Part shown: positions 19,099 to 27,374 of the stretch, piece after piece
How positions within the stretch are numbered: position 1 is the first letter of the stretch
Layout: each line of letters starts with the position of its first letter
Assembly: GCF_000148645.1 (NCBI RefSeq)
Contig: NC_014541.1
Coordinates: 992,001 to 1,056,000 of the forward strand
Reading direction: 5' to 3'
DNA: 64,000 nt
Origin: Ferrimonas balearica DSM 9799
GTDB lineage: Bacteria; Pseudomonadota; Gammaproteobacteria; Enterobacterales; Shewanellaceae
Notes under the pieces: generated by a model
The model's database searches: none
Seen by the model: only the letters and a program-made list of their open reading frames with translations
What the model was told of the DNA's origin: nothing
Program-made: the position numbers and the translations under genes

Positions 19099-20084
19099 GG
19101 GTTCAGGTAGGGTCCGGTGGTCAGCTGCTGGCCTTCCGCCAGGGCACGCAGGGTGGCCTGGGCGGCGGGGTCGGTACGGTAGTGCTGGGGGTCGGCCCGG
19201 TACGCGTCGATCGCCCGACGCCAGACCGCGGTGATCTGGGCGCTGTAGTGGGCGCTGCGTTGCCGTCCCTCCAGCTTCAGTGCCGCCACACCGGCCTTGG
19301 CCAATCGCGGCAGCAGCGGCAGGGTGGAGAGCGAACAGGGGCTGGAGATGGGGTGCATGGTGCGTCCCTCCACCTGGTAACGGCCCTTACACACGGTGGG
19401 GTAGCCACCGGGTTGGTTGGGCGGCACCCGGTCCAGCAGGCGGCCATTGAGGCGGGCCTCACGCCCCTGTGGGGTTTCCACCCAGCTGACCAGCGAGGCC
19501 GGTGAACAGGCCCCGCCGGAGTTGGGGGAGTGACCACTGACCCAGGTGGAGAGCTGACACCGTCCTTCCGCCATCACGCACAGCGAGCCGGAGGCAAAGA
19601 CTTCCAGCTCAACCGGGGAATCTTCGGCAATCCGTTCAATCTGCTCAATGTCCAGCACCCGGGGCAGCACCGCCCGGGTGATGCCGAATTGTTGGTGAAA
19701 CAGCTTCAACGCTGGCAGGTTGGCGGCACTGGCCTGCACCGACAGGTGGCGCTCCAGGTCGGGGTGACGGTCGGCGGCGTAGGCCAGCAGGCCCGGGTCG
19801 GCCATGATGACGGCGCTGATCCCGGCTTCGGCAGCACGGTCCACCGCCTGGTGCCAGCGTTGTTCCTGGCCCGGCTGGGGAAAGGTGTTGATGGCCACGT
19901 ACAGCTTGCGACCAGCCTGGCGGCACTGTTCTGCGGCCTGGGCCAGTTCGTCCGGGGTAAAGTTGAGGCCGGCAAAACGACGGGCGTTGGTGTCGTCCTT
20001 CAGGCCGACGTACACGGCGTCGGCCCCCTGTGCCAGGGCGGGGGCCAAACCTGCCAGGTTGCCCACCGGGGCGAGCAGTTCCAT
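19089..20084 (-). CDS. ubiU: UbiU, oxygen-independent ubiquinone biosynthesis
   Basis: This 331-residue U32-family partner of UbiV begins MELLAPVGNLAGLAPALAQG, with the usual GADAVYVGLKD. The cluster-binding cysteines are seen in GSLCVMAEGRCQLS, GGACSPAS and PTVCKGRY. It acts in the cytoplasm in anaerobic quinone supply, matching the respiratory cytochrome genes nearby. It is divergent from ubiT across about 140 bases. Confidence 0.93.
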   Translation of the reverse strand: MELLAPVGNLAGLAPALAQGADAVYVGLKDDTNARRFAGLNFTPDELAQAAEQCRQAGRKLYVAINTFPQPGQEQRWHQAVDRAAEAGISAVIMADPGLLAYAADRHPDLERHLSVQASAANLPALKLFHQQFGITRAVLPRVLDIEQIERIAEDSPVELEVFASGSLCVMAEGRCQLSTWVSGHSPNSGGACSPASLVSWVETPQGREARLNGRLLDRVPPNQPGGYPTVCKGRYQVEGRTMHPISSPCSLSTLPLLPRLAKAGVAALKLEGRQRSAHYSAQITAVWRRAIDAYRADPQHYRTDPAAQATLRALAEGQQLTTGPYLNPWQ

Positions 20085-20151
20085 TAATAGGGCTCCATTG
20101 CGGATAAGAAAACTACGGCGTCTAACTTAGCAATGGGATCGCGATCATTTA

Positions 20152-20165
20152 TTGATGTAAAACAG
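20152..20165. promoter_or_regulatory. weak FNR-like site between ubiU and ubiT
   Basis: TTGATGTAAAACAG matches the left half of TTGAT-N4-ATCAA perfectly and three of five bases on the right. Anaerobic control would fit the pathway, but the site is weak. Confidence 0.25.
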
Positions 20166-20224
20166 GAACAAGATCCAATTGCGGCGTTATCATCCAGCGG
20201 TTTATCTCTGTTTTGGTCAAAAAA

Positions 20225-20626
20225 ATGCTACCGCGCCCCCCTTTGGGTCCCATCCGGGCCTTGCTTCTGCCCCTGCTTAACCAACGTCTGGCTGCACCGC
20301 TGCGTGACGGCGAGCTCGATTTTCTCGAGGGCCGCAGCGTCAGCATCGCGGTGCGGGAGTTGCCGTTGCCCATCAAGTTGGGCCTGAGCGAAGGTCGCTT
20401 ATGGCTGGACTGGGCCGATGCCAGCGTGGATGCCCGCCTGTCCGGTGATGCCCGGGCGTTGTTGCAGATGGCGCTGGGCAGTGCCGATGGCGATGCCCTG
20501 TTTTTCCAGCGCCGGCTGGCGATGGAGGGGGACACCGAGCTGGCGATGGAACTGAAGTCGCTGCTGGGCCGTTATCCGCTGTTGCCAGCGCCGCCGTTCT
20601 CCCTGCCGGGGTTAGGAACGGTGTAA
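20225..20626 (+). CDS. ubiT: UbiT, SCP2-domain ubiquinone accessory factor
   Basis: This protein of about 133 residues has a sterol-carrier (SCP2) fold typical of UbiT, formerly YhbT, the lipid-binding protein needed with UbiU and UbiV for anaerobic ubiquinone synthesis. It has the N-terminal hydrophobic helix with Pro, then SVSIAVRELPLPIKLGL and the DALFFQRRLAMEGDTELAMELKSLL stretch, a hallmark of the family. The start is ATG 20225, or TTG 20213 four codons earlier; no strong ribosome site separates them. It is divergent from ubiUV. Confidence 0.88.
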   Translation: MLPRPPLGPIRALLLPLLNQRLAAPLRDGELDFLEGRSVSIAVRELPLPIKLGLSEGRLWLDWADASVDARLSGDARALLQMALGSADGDALFFQRRLAMEGDTELAMELKSLLGRYPLLPAPPFSLPGLGTV

Positions 20627-20645
20627 ACGCTTCGGCCATAAAAAA

Positions 20646-20668
20646 GGGCGCTCATTCGAGCGCCCTTT
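20646..20668. terminator. terminator between ubiT and the cytochrome gene
   Basis: GGGCGCTC pairs with GAGCGCCC around ATTC, with an A-run on the left and a T-run on the right, so it can serve both convergent genes. Confidence 0.88.
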
Positions 20669-20683
20669 CTGTTTTCTGCCCGC

Positions 20684-23095
20684 TTATTTCAGCCGGTGCA
20701 GTTTGTCGACTCCGGCACTTTGCCCTTCACCGTGGCAGGTGGCGCAGGTCTCGCTGCCGCTCTGGTAGATAGGGCCGTTAATGGCATCCGGGTTGACCAC
20801 GGCCCCAAAGGCGATGGCGTGGTTTTGCCAGCTGGCCAGGTTGAGGTGGCAGGCGGCGCAGGTGGCGGTAACGGGGGAGATCTCTACGACCTCACCGCGA
20901 CCGGCCGGGTCTGCCCCTGATTTGGCCACAATCAACGACGGTTGCCCACTCAGTCCGGCCAGAGTGAGCTGACCCGGCGCATGGCAGGCGCGACAGTCGC
21001 TGGCGGCACGGGTGTAATCCACCGGTTCACGTTCGCCACCGGTATAGCCGCTGACGGTGCGGGTATTGGCGTGCAGGCTGTGAACCAACTCGGCGTAGGC
21101 CAGACTGTTGTTCAGGGTACGGTACCCCTTCACCGTGGCCGGGCCGGTGCCGTGTTTCAGCGTGGCGTTCATGTAGGTCACCATGTCGCCGGTGTGGCAG
21201 GCAACGCAGCTGCCGTCGGTCAGGCTGGTGGCTACAGAGGGCGCATGGCAGGCACCACAACCGCCGCTGGACGGCGTATTGTTGCGACTGTGGGCGTCCG
21301 CCACCCGCACCATGAACTGATTGTCATGGCAGGCGATGCAGCGCGACTCATCCGCTTTGGCAGTCCGCACCATCAGCGCGTCGCTGTCAGCGGCAAACGC
21401 CTGGGGCGGGGCAGACAACTCCACCACCACCTTATCCGGGCTGTCACAGGCGATGGCCATGCCGGTGGCCGGGTCCGCGCAGATCTGCGCTTTCAGCCAC
21501 AGGCTGCCTCTCTGTTGCGGCCCCCAGTCGGCAGGGTTGATGCCGCTGATGGTGACCGACAGCCGCGGCCCGGCGCGACTCAGCAGGATGTCATCACTGG
21601 CGCTGGCCAGGTCCCACACCTTGCGATTCTGGTAGTTGGCCACGTCGTTGTGATAGCTCTCGTCGAGATGGCCCGCCGCGGTCAACCACAGGCGCTGAAT
21701 CGCCACGTCCTCGGTGGGCAGCTGAGTCAGGCTGGCAAAGTCGATCTCCACCTTTAGGGTGCCGTTGGCACTGGCGAGCACACCAGGCTGCAGGGTGGCG
21801 TCGTACAGGGTGGCCAGATCGTGCTCCAGCTGGGCCCGGGCGTTATGGAACACGCCTGCCCCTTGTGGGTTGCTGCTGTCGGGGTGACAGCCGGCACAGC
21901 CCATTGCCCACGCCTTTGGATAACGCTCCCGCTGGTGGAACAGGCCCACCGCCGTGCCATCCCACTCGGCGTTGGCATCGCCCTCGTGACAGCTCAGGCA
22001 CGCTTCCTGACGGGGCCAGAAGTAGGCGCTGGCCTGAGGCGTGGCCGCCTCGCCCTGCTCCACGTGACATTGACGACACTGCGTCATGTCACCGGGGTAG
22101 GTGAGGGCACTGTAATCGATGGCGTGGCCACCCCAGCCAATCATCAGGTAATCCCCCTGATGCAGGCGATGCACCATGGCACCCAGATCGAGGGTGGCGC
22201 CGGTTTCCGGGTCGCCGCTGTAGGTGGTGTGGCACATCACGCAGCCTTCCAGGGCAAAGCGTTTGTTGCCGTGCATCACCAGAGCGCCGTTATCCAGATC
22301 GGTACCGTGGCAGCGTTGGCACTGGCTGGCGGCCATCAGCTCACGGCCCTGGTCCGGCTCAATGGCGCGGGATTCCGCGGGCAGGAAGTCGTAGACCGTA
22401 TTCACCAGTTTGTCGTTCATCGCCTGGCCGGAAGCGAGGCTCAGTTCGAGGTAAACCCGGTGCACCAGATCCGGCTGGTATTGGGTGTCGATGCCTGCCA
22501 CAACCGGGTAGTCATCCAGCGGCTGGGTAAAGGTGTAGCGGTACAGGCCGTTGCCCACCACTTCGATGCAGTCGAGTCCGCACTGGGACTCGATGCCCGC
22601 CTGGATCTGCGGTGACTGGTGTTTATCCCAGCCCTCCGGCAGCGAATCCGGGTCTTGCACCGTGCCGGGTTCCACCACCCGGTTGAGGTAGCTGACCCAC
22701 TGCGGCTGCAGCTCGATCGTCATCATCGGGGTGGCGTCTGCCAGGGCCGATTGGTGGCCGGGAAGGGGTCGGTCGCGGCGCTGCAACTCGGAGAGTTTGG
22801 CGATGCCCATCCCCAGGCCGTGGACGGCATCGAGTGCCTCCAGGCCGGAGAGCGCTACGCCACGCTCGTCGTGCAGGAAGAAGTCGACGGAGACCTTAAG
22901 GGACTCGTCGATATGAACCGATTCGATCTGGGCACGAACAGCCTGCGCTTCGCCGATGGGGATGTGGATCCCGCCGGGGGCGCCATCGTCGCCGTCGCTG
23001 CCATCATTGCCATCACTGAAACAGCCAGCGAGTGCCATAACGGGCAACAGCGCCGTGACCAGCCTGCGGCCAGTCAGGACGTTAATGTTTTTCAT
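20684..23095 (-). CDS. OmcA/MtrC/UndA family 11-haem outer-membrane c-type cytochrome
   Basis: This 803-residue lipoprotein has lipobox LAGC with Cys at about residue 25, then a Gly/Asp-rich linker. I count eleven CXXCH haem sites: CQRCH, CVMCH, CRQCH, CLSCH, CAGCH, CIACH, CGACH, CVACH, CRACH, CAACH and CATCH, in two clusters of five and six separated by a beta domain. Eleven haems match UndA rather than the ten of OmcA and MtrC. Such proteins carry electrons to metal oxides or other extracellular acceptors. No mtrA or mtrB lies next to it, so any porin partner is elsewhere. It is divergent from the ferredoxin/AOR genes. Confidence 0.92.
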   Translation of the reverse strand: MKNINVLTGRRLVTALLPVMALAGCFSDGNDGSDGDDGAPGGIHIPIGEAQAVRAQIESVHIDESLKVSVDFFLHDERGVALSGLEALDAVHGLGMGIAKLSELQRRDRPLPGHQSALADATPMMTIELQPQWVSYLNRVVEPGTVQDPDSLPEGWDKHQSPQIQAGIESQCGLDCIEVVGNGLYRYTFTQPLDDYPVVAGIDTQYQPDLVHRVYLELSLASGQAMNDKLVNTVYDFLPAESRAIEPDQGRELMAASQCQRCHGTDLDNGALVMHGNKRFALEGCVMCHTTYSGDPETGATLDLGAMVHRLHQGDYLMIGWGGHAIDYSALTYPGDMTQCRQCHVEQGEAATPQASAYFWPRQEACLSCHEGDANAEWDGTAVGLFHQRERYPKAWAMGCAGCHPDSSNPQGAGVFHNARAQLEHDLATLYDATLQPGVLASANGTLKVEIDFASLTQLPTEDVAIQRLWLTAAGHLDESYHNDVANYQNRKVWDLASASDDILLSRAGPRLSVTISGINPADWGPQQRGSLWLKAQICADPATGMAIACDSPDKVVVELSAPPQAFAADSDALMVRTAKADESRCIACHDNQFMVRVADAHSRNNTPSSGGCGACHAPSVATSLTDGSCVACHTGDMVTYMNATLKHGTGPATVKGYRTLNNSLAYAELVHSLHANTRTVSGYTGGEREPVDYTRAASDCRACHAPGQLTLAGLSGQPSLIVAKSGADPAGRGEVVEISPVTATCAACHLNLASWQNHAIAFGAVVNPDAINGPIYQSGSETCATCHGEGQSAGVDKLHRLK

Positions 23096-23426
23096 AATTG
23101 CGTTCCAAATTGAACAACGTTATTCGGAGCGGCTTCGGTGTGTGCGATTCAGAGCATAGGGGAATTAAATAAATAAATGGATTCGATGGGATCACAGAAA
23201 AACATCGTTCAAGTGAAATATTAATTAATTGCTTCTATCGGAATTCTTTAAGGAAAAATATCAAAAAGGGAAGCGTGACCGACTGCTACGGTTCCGATTT
23301 AAAAAGGTAAATAACCTTCTTTTGTGATCCTGACGGGTTTTTGTTTTTTATTTCTCAAAGAAACTGGCAGTGCGGACAAGGTGAGTGTGCAAAACCGTCT
23401 GTGAGCTAACCCAAGGGATACTAACA
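23096..23426. other. AT-rich divergent intergenic region
   Basis: This gap between the cytochrome and ferredoxin genes is clearly more AT-rich than its surroundings. It must hold both promoters. I see half-sites resembling CRP boxes (TGTGA at 23323, TCACA at 23192) but no convincing full CRP or FNR site, and no ORF worth calling. Confidence 0.5.
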
Positions 23427-24071
23427 ATGATTACCCGTAGGAAAGTGTTGAAAAATGGTACCGCGCTAACTGTCGGTGCCGTTTATAGCGGATCGTTAAT
23501 CAGCGTGCTGACCGGCTGTTCAAGCAGTTCCGACAGTAATGATGAGGTGGAAGTCTTGGCCGGTGGTTTGATGGTGGTGAGACCCTCTCTCTGTGTCGGT
23601 TGTCGCCGCTGTGAAATTGGTTGTTGCTGGAATCATGGTGACAGCAGTCAAGGGCCTGAGCTTTCCAGGGTTAAAGTGGAAAGAAATATGAATTTCGGTC
23701 CTCATGGCGTCCAGTTTAATTATCACGATCAGCATGGTCAGGTGGGGAATAGGAATATTGTTCCACAAACTTGTCGCCAATGTGACGTGTGTATGACGGT
23801 GTGCCCGCAACAGGCCATCAGCGTCAATGAAACCACCGGTGCCCGGGTGGTGGATGAATCCCTCTGTGTGGGGTGTGGCTATTGCGCCGACCACTGTCCG
23901 CAGCAGGTGATCACCATCGACAAGCGCCGCCGCACCGCGCAGAAGTGCGACCTGTGTGAGGGTGAACCGGCCTGCGCCCAGATGTGCCCGACCGGTGCCA
24001 TGCGCTTCTACAGCTGGGCCGATGCCGAAGCGGCGATCGAGCACCACGACATCTATTTGCGTCTGATTTGA
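23427..24071 (+). CDS. YdhY-like ferredoxin with four 4Fe-4S clusters and a twin-arginine signal
   Basis: I start the gene at ATG 23427, giving 214 residues; a GTG 14 codons earlier is less likely because the protein would then not begin with its signal. The N-terminus has ITRRKVLKNG, a twin-arginine motif, then a hydrophobic stretch ending LTGC, which looks like a lipobox. Four cysteine groups follow: CVGCRRCEIGC, CRQCDVCMTVCP, CVGCGYCADHCP and CDLCEGEPACAQMCP. It resembles YdhY of E. coli and would pass electrons to or from the oxidoreductase encoded next. Confidence 0.82.
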   Translation: MITRRKVLKNGTALTVGAVYSGSLISVLTGCSSSSDSNDEVEVLAGGLMVVRPSLCVGCRRCEIGCCWNHGDSSQGPELSRVKVERNMNFGPHGVQFNYHDQHGQVGNRNIVPQTCRQCDVCMTVCPQQAISVNETTGARVVDESLCVGCGYCADHCPQQVITIDKRRRTAQKCDLCEGEPACAQMCPTGAMRFYSWADAEAAIEHHDIYLRLI

Positions 24072-24095
24072 TTTTGCGGATAAAGGATTGCAGTT

Positions 24096-26330
24096 ATGAC
24101 TGAGCAATTAGGCGGTTGGGCAGGTAAAGTCCTGCGCGTAAACCTCACCACGGGCGTGATTCATGTTGAACCCACCAGTCAGTACCACCCCTATATCGGG
24201 GGGATGGGCATCGGCTACAAGGTGCTGTGGGATGGCCATGTGGATGACATCCTGGCCACTGACGAAGAGAACAAACTGGTGATCTCCGCCGGTCCGCTGA
24301 CCGGCTCCGGTGCCATCTGTACCGGGCGCACCACGATCACCTCCCGCTCCCCGGTGATTCGGGGTGATTTGATCACCGACGGCCACTTCGGCGGCCACTT
24401 CTCACCGGCCCTGAAGTTTGCCGGTTACGATGCGGTGGTGTTTGAAGGCAAGGCGGCGGAGCCGGTTTGGCTGCGCATTGAGGACGATGAGGTCCGGCTG
24501 GAGTCCGCCGCGGCGATCTGGGGCAAGGGGATGCACGACACCTTTGCCTGGGTGGCCAAGACCATGGGCCAGTCAGCCCAGGTGGCGGCGATTGGCCCGG
24601 CCGGTGAGCATCTGGTGGCCCAATCCACCATCCAGACTCAGGGCGGCCACTCCGCCGGTGGTCACGGTGCGGTGCTGGGCTCCAAAAACCTGAAGGCGAT
24701 CGGCGTTATCGGCACCGGCGGTGTCGGCGTGGCGGCGGGCAACGAGGCCCTGCGCCAGCTGGACGATCATGTACTGGGCATCATCGGTGCCAACAACCAG
24801 GGTGTGGTGCCTAATCAGCCCCAGTCCTGGGCCGAGTACAGCTCCTCCGGCAGCCGCTGGCGCGGTGGCCCGGGGGTTCAATGGGGCGCCGCCGATGAGC
24901 CGGTGGACATCGGGGAAACCCCGTGGGATGACAAGGCCAAGGTGGGGATGCGTACCTCCATGGCGGAGATGTACTTCGGCCGTGAAGAGGCCAACAAGCA
25001 CTTCCGTCGTGCCGGCGGCTGTCATGCCTGCCCCATCCGCTGCTTCTGCGAGATGAAAAACCCCAAGATGAAGAGCAAGTACGGCCTGCCCACCGAGCAC
25101 GTGACCAACGTTTGCCTCGGCTTCCTCGACCCCTGGTACGCCATGGGCAAACCGGGCCACTCGCCGAAGCGCACTGACATCCAGACCGTGGGCGGTTACC
25201 TGATGGACGATCTGGGGGTCTGGAGTGCCTATGGTCAGATGAGCCACGTATTCCGCGAGTTCCATAAGCGCGACTTCTGGCGTGAGATTCTGCCGGTGGC
25301 CGAGTTCGAGGCGATTGCCTGGCAGCAGGTGAACGATCAGGACGCGCACTTTATGGAGTTCTTCTACACCACTCTGGCCCACGGCAATGGGGTGCTGGGC
25401 AAGTTCCTCGGTTGTGGTCTCTACCAGGTTGTGGACTTCTGGCATGGCCCTGAGCCGGTCAGTGAGGCGGACTACCGGCTCGATCTGGGGCAGGATCTGG
25501 CCTTTATGGTCGTGCTGCACCAAAAGCTCAATGCCCTGACCTTTGCCCTCGACAACGACCTGGCCGACCTCAAGGGGCAACCCTACTCACTGTTCAAGGA
25601 CAAGGCCTGCAACATCTTCAACCAGTCGATGGTTGGAGGGCTGCACCACGCCAGCGAGACTGCTGCCCAGGTCGGCGCTTTGATCAACACCACGTTCAAC
25701 CGCGATGCCCAGTGCCACTCACACATCAACCTAGTCAATTGCGGTCTGCCACAGGGGATGATCGAAACCATCGCGGCCGAACTCTGGGGCGAGGGGGCGT
25801 TCGATAAGGTGAAGCACTACACCCCGATCAACGCGGCCAAGATCGCCTTTGCCAAGTGGTCGCTGGTGAAAAACGTGCTGCACGACTCGCTGACCCTGTG
25901 CAACTGGATGTTCCCGCTGGTGGTGTCGCCGGACAAGAACCGCGATTACCGCGGTGACAGCACCATTGAGGCGCAGATGTTCACTCTGGTCACCGGTCGC
26001 CAGACCAGTGAAGCGGAGCTCGACCACATGGCCGAGCGGGTGCTGCACCTGCACCGGGCCCTGACCGTGTTGCAGATGAAGCAGATGGACCAGCGCAACC
26101 ACCACGACGTGCTGACTCCCTGGGTCTACGACATGGACCCGGACAAGGCGTTTGGCGACGAGGGCACCATCAAGATGGATCGCGACGACATGCAGAAGTC
26201 CCTGGACCTGTTCTATGCCGCGTTTGGCTGGGATGTGGCTACCGGGGCACCGACCCGGGCCACCCTGGAGCGGTTCGAACTGGGCTTCGTTGCGGACACC
26301 CTTGAGGCCCGCGGCCTGCTGCCGGCTTAA
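24096..26330 (+). CDS. aldehyde ferredoxin oxidoreductase family protein (YdhV-like)
   Basis: This 744-residue enzyme of the AOR family holds a tungsten or molybdenum bis-pterin cofactor and a 4Fe-4S cluster. The N-terminal fold begins GGWAGKVLRVNLTTG and GGMGIGYKVLWD, as in AORs. The cluster cysteines C309, C312 and C316 lie in GGCHACPIRCFC. No signal peptide is present although its partner ferredoxin has one. E. coli YdhV is the nearest relative I can name; its substrate is unknown. It is 24 bases after the ferredoxin gene and followed after 3 bases by the next gene. Confidence 0.87.
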   Translation: MTEQLGGWAGKVLRVNLTTGVIHVEPTSQYHPYIGGMGIGYKVLWDGHVDDILATDEENKLVISAGPLTGSGAICTGRTTITSRSPVIRGDLITDGHFGGHFSPALKFAGYDAVVFEGKAAEPVWLRIEDDEVRLESAAAIWGKGMHDTFAWVAKTMGQSAQVAAIGPAGEHLVAQSTIQTQGGHSAGGHGAVLGSKNLKAIGVIGTGGVGVAAGNEALRQLDDHVLGIIGANNQGVVPNQPQSWAEYSSSGSRWRGGPGVQWGAADEPVDIGETPWDDKAKVGMRTSMAEMYFGREEANKHFRRAGGCHACPIRCFCEMKNPKMKSKYGLPTEHVTNVCLGFLDPWYAMGKPGHSPKRTDIQTVGGYLMDDLGVWSAYGQMSHVFREFHKRDFWREILPVAEFEAIAWQQVNDQDAHFMEFFYTTLAHGNGVLGKFLGCGLYQVVDFWHGPEPVSEADYRLDLGQDLAFMVVLHQKLNALTFALDNDLADLKGQPYSLFKDKACNIFNQSMVGGLHHASETAAQVGALINTTFNRDAQCHSHINLVNCGLPQGMIETIAAELWGEGAFDKVKHYTPINAAKIAFAKWSLVKNVLHDSLTLCNWMFPLVVSPDKNRDYRGDSTIEAQMFTLVTGRQTSEAELDHMAERVLHLHRALTVLQMKQMDQRNHHDVLTPWVYDMDPDKAFGDEGTIKMDRDDMQKSLDLFYAAFGWDVATGAPTRATLERFELGFVADTLEARGLLPA

Positions 26331-26333
26331 ACC

Positions 26334-26861
26334 ATGGACAGCCCGTTGCTCCCCCTGGTGGGGTTCATCCGGCTGCTGAGTCAGCGTGGCCGTCTGGCCA
26401 CGCTGGACCAGCTGCTGCCGCTGTCTGGACTGGAACTGGAGGTCGAGGACGTGCCAGCCGCCTGGCAAACGCTGGTGGCCGACCCGGCCTATCGCGATGT
26501 CCGCCTGCTCAGTGAGGGGGAAAACCACTACCTCTACTCCAACGCGTCGATGGTGGATGCCTACGCGGAACGCTATGTGGCGATACAGTCGGGCCGGTTG
26601 GCGCAGACTGTGGCAGAGCACATCCGCCACTACAGCGCGCTGGGGGAGGTGTTTCCCCAGAGCACGCTGAACCATCCGCCCTATCAGTTGGATGAGACAG
26701 CTCAGGTGGCATTGCGGGCCCAGCTTCAGGCCGATGACCAGACCCGTGACATCGACTGGGGGGAGGGCAGGGATGGCCCCTATGGTTTCTCCCGTCTTCA
26801 CCTGAGCCGGGATTACGCGGCGGTACTGGCCAATCAGGACCCGTTCGAGTTCTGCTGCTGA
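26334..26861 (+). CDS. unknown protein, possible YdhW counterpart
   Basis: This 175-residue soluble protein starts three bases after the oxidoreductase stop, so it is co-translated. It has no cysteine motifs apart from the terminal CC and no membrane helix. By position it corresponds to YdhW in the E. coli ydhYVWXUT operon, and residues about 65-135 (YSNASMVDAYAERYVAIQSG) look like a conserved core, but I cannot confirm the relationship. It may be an assembly or accessory factor for the AOR. Confidence 0.55.
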   Translation: MDSPLLPLVGFIRLLSQRGRLATLDQLLPLSGLELEVEDVPAAWQTLVADPAYRDVRLLSEGENHYLYSNASMVDAYAERYVAIQSGRLAQTVAEHIRHYSALGEVFPQSTLNHPPYQLDETAQVALRAQLQADDQTRDIDWGEGRDGPYGFSRLHLSRDYAAVLANQDPFEFCC

Positions 26862-26903
26862 ACGCCCCCTATACTGGGGGGAGACAAAAGCGGAGGGACG
26901 GCC

Positions 26904-27290
26904 ATGCCATTGGTGCTCTGGTGTTTGGTGGTGCTGCTGTTGATCCCCTATGTGCTGGCGGCACTGGGGGGCTACTACAAACTGCGCCACCTCGGTGGCC
27001 TGGATCTGCACCATCCCCGAGCCCAGGACGCGGGTCTGACCGGCATCGGTAATCGCATCAGGGCCTCCCAGAGTAATGCCTGGGAGGCCCTGATTTTTTT
27101 CATCGGTTGTCTGCTGGTGGCCTCCCTGCGCGGTGCACCATTGGACGCCCTGTCCCTGCCCGCATTGCTGTTTACTGCCACCCGCCTGGCCCACCCCTTA
27201 TTGTATGTGGGCGACCTGCCGCCTCTGCGCTCTGCGATGGTGCTGGTGGGGCTGATCAGTGGCCTCTATCTGGCGTTGTGGGCCGGTTGA
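26904..27290 (+). CDS. MAPEG family integral membrane protein
   Basis: This 128-residue protein has four hydrophobic helices and the MAPEG signature NRIRASQSNAWEALIFF near residues 50-67. MAPEG proteins are trimeric membrane enzymes related to microsomal glutathione transferases; the bacterial substrate is usually unknown. AGCGGAGGG precedes the ATG. The coding sequence contains a terminator-like hairpin, described at 27057-27100, that falls exactly on the conserved signature. Confidence 0.82.
   Translation: MPLVLWCLVVLLLIPYVLAALGGYYKLRHLGGLDLHHPRAQDAGLTGIGNRIRASQSNAWEALIFFIGCLLVASLRGAPLDALSLPALLFTATRLAHPLLYVGDLPPLRSAMVLVGLISGLYLALWAG
27057..27100 (+). terminator. terminator-like hairpin inside the MAPEG coding sequence
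   Basis: ATCAGGGCCTCCCAG pairs perfectly over 15 bp with CTGGGAGGCCCTGAT around an 8-base loop, and seven T residues follow. It has every feature of an intrinsic terminator yet lies in frame within the gene at about codons 52-66. It could cause premature termination of the MAPEG mRNA or stop read-through from the upstream AOR operon. Confidence 0.75.
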
Positions 27291-27319
27291 TTTCAGTTTT
27301 GCCGAATCTCGGTCGCATT

Positions 27320-27342
27320 AGCCCACGTAAGTGGGCTTTTTT
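27320..27342 (+). terminator. terminator after the MAPEG gene
   Basis: AGCCCAC pairs with GTGGGCT around a GTAA tetraloop, then six T residues. It separates the MAPEG gene from parM. Confidence 0.9.
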
Positions 27343-27374
27343 GGGCCTGGGCAAACACGAATGAGGGATTTGGG

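Noticed and set aside
23181-23335. CRP-like half-sites between the cytochrome and ferredoxin genes
   Set aside because: Each has only one good half; no full TGTGA-N6-TCACA is present.
27291-27374. parC-type centromere repeats before parM
   Set aside because: No direct repeats were found in the short gap, which holds a terminator instead.
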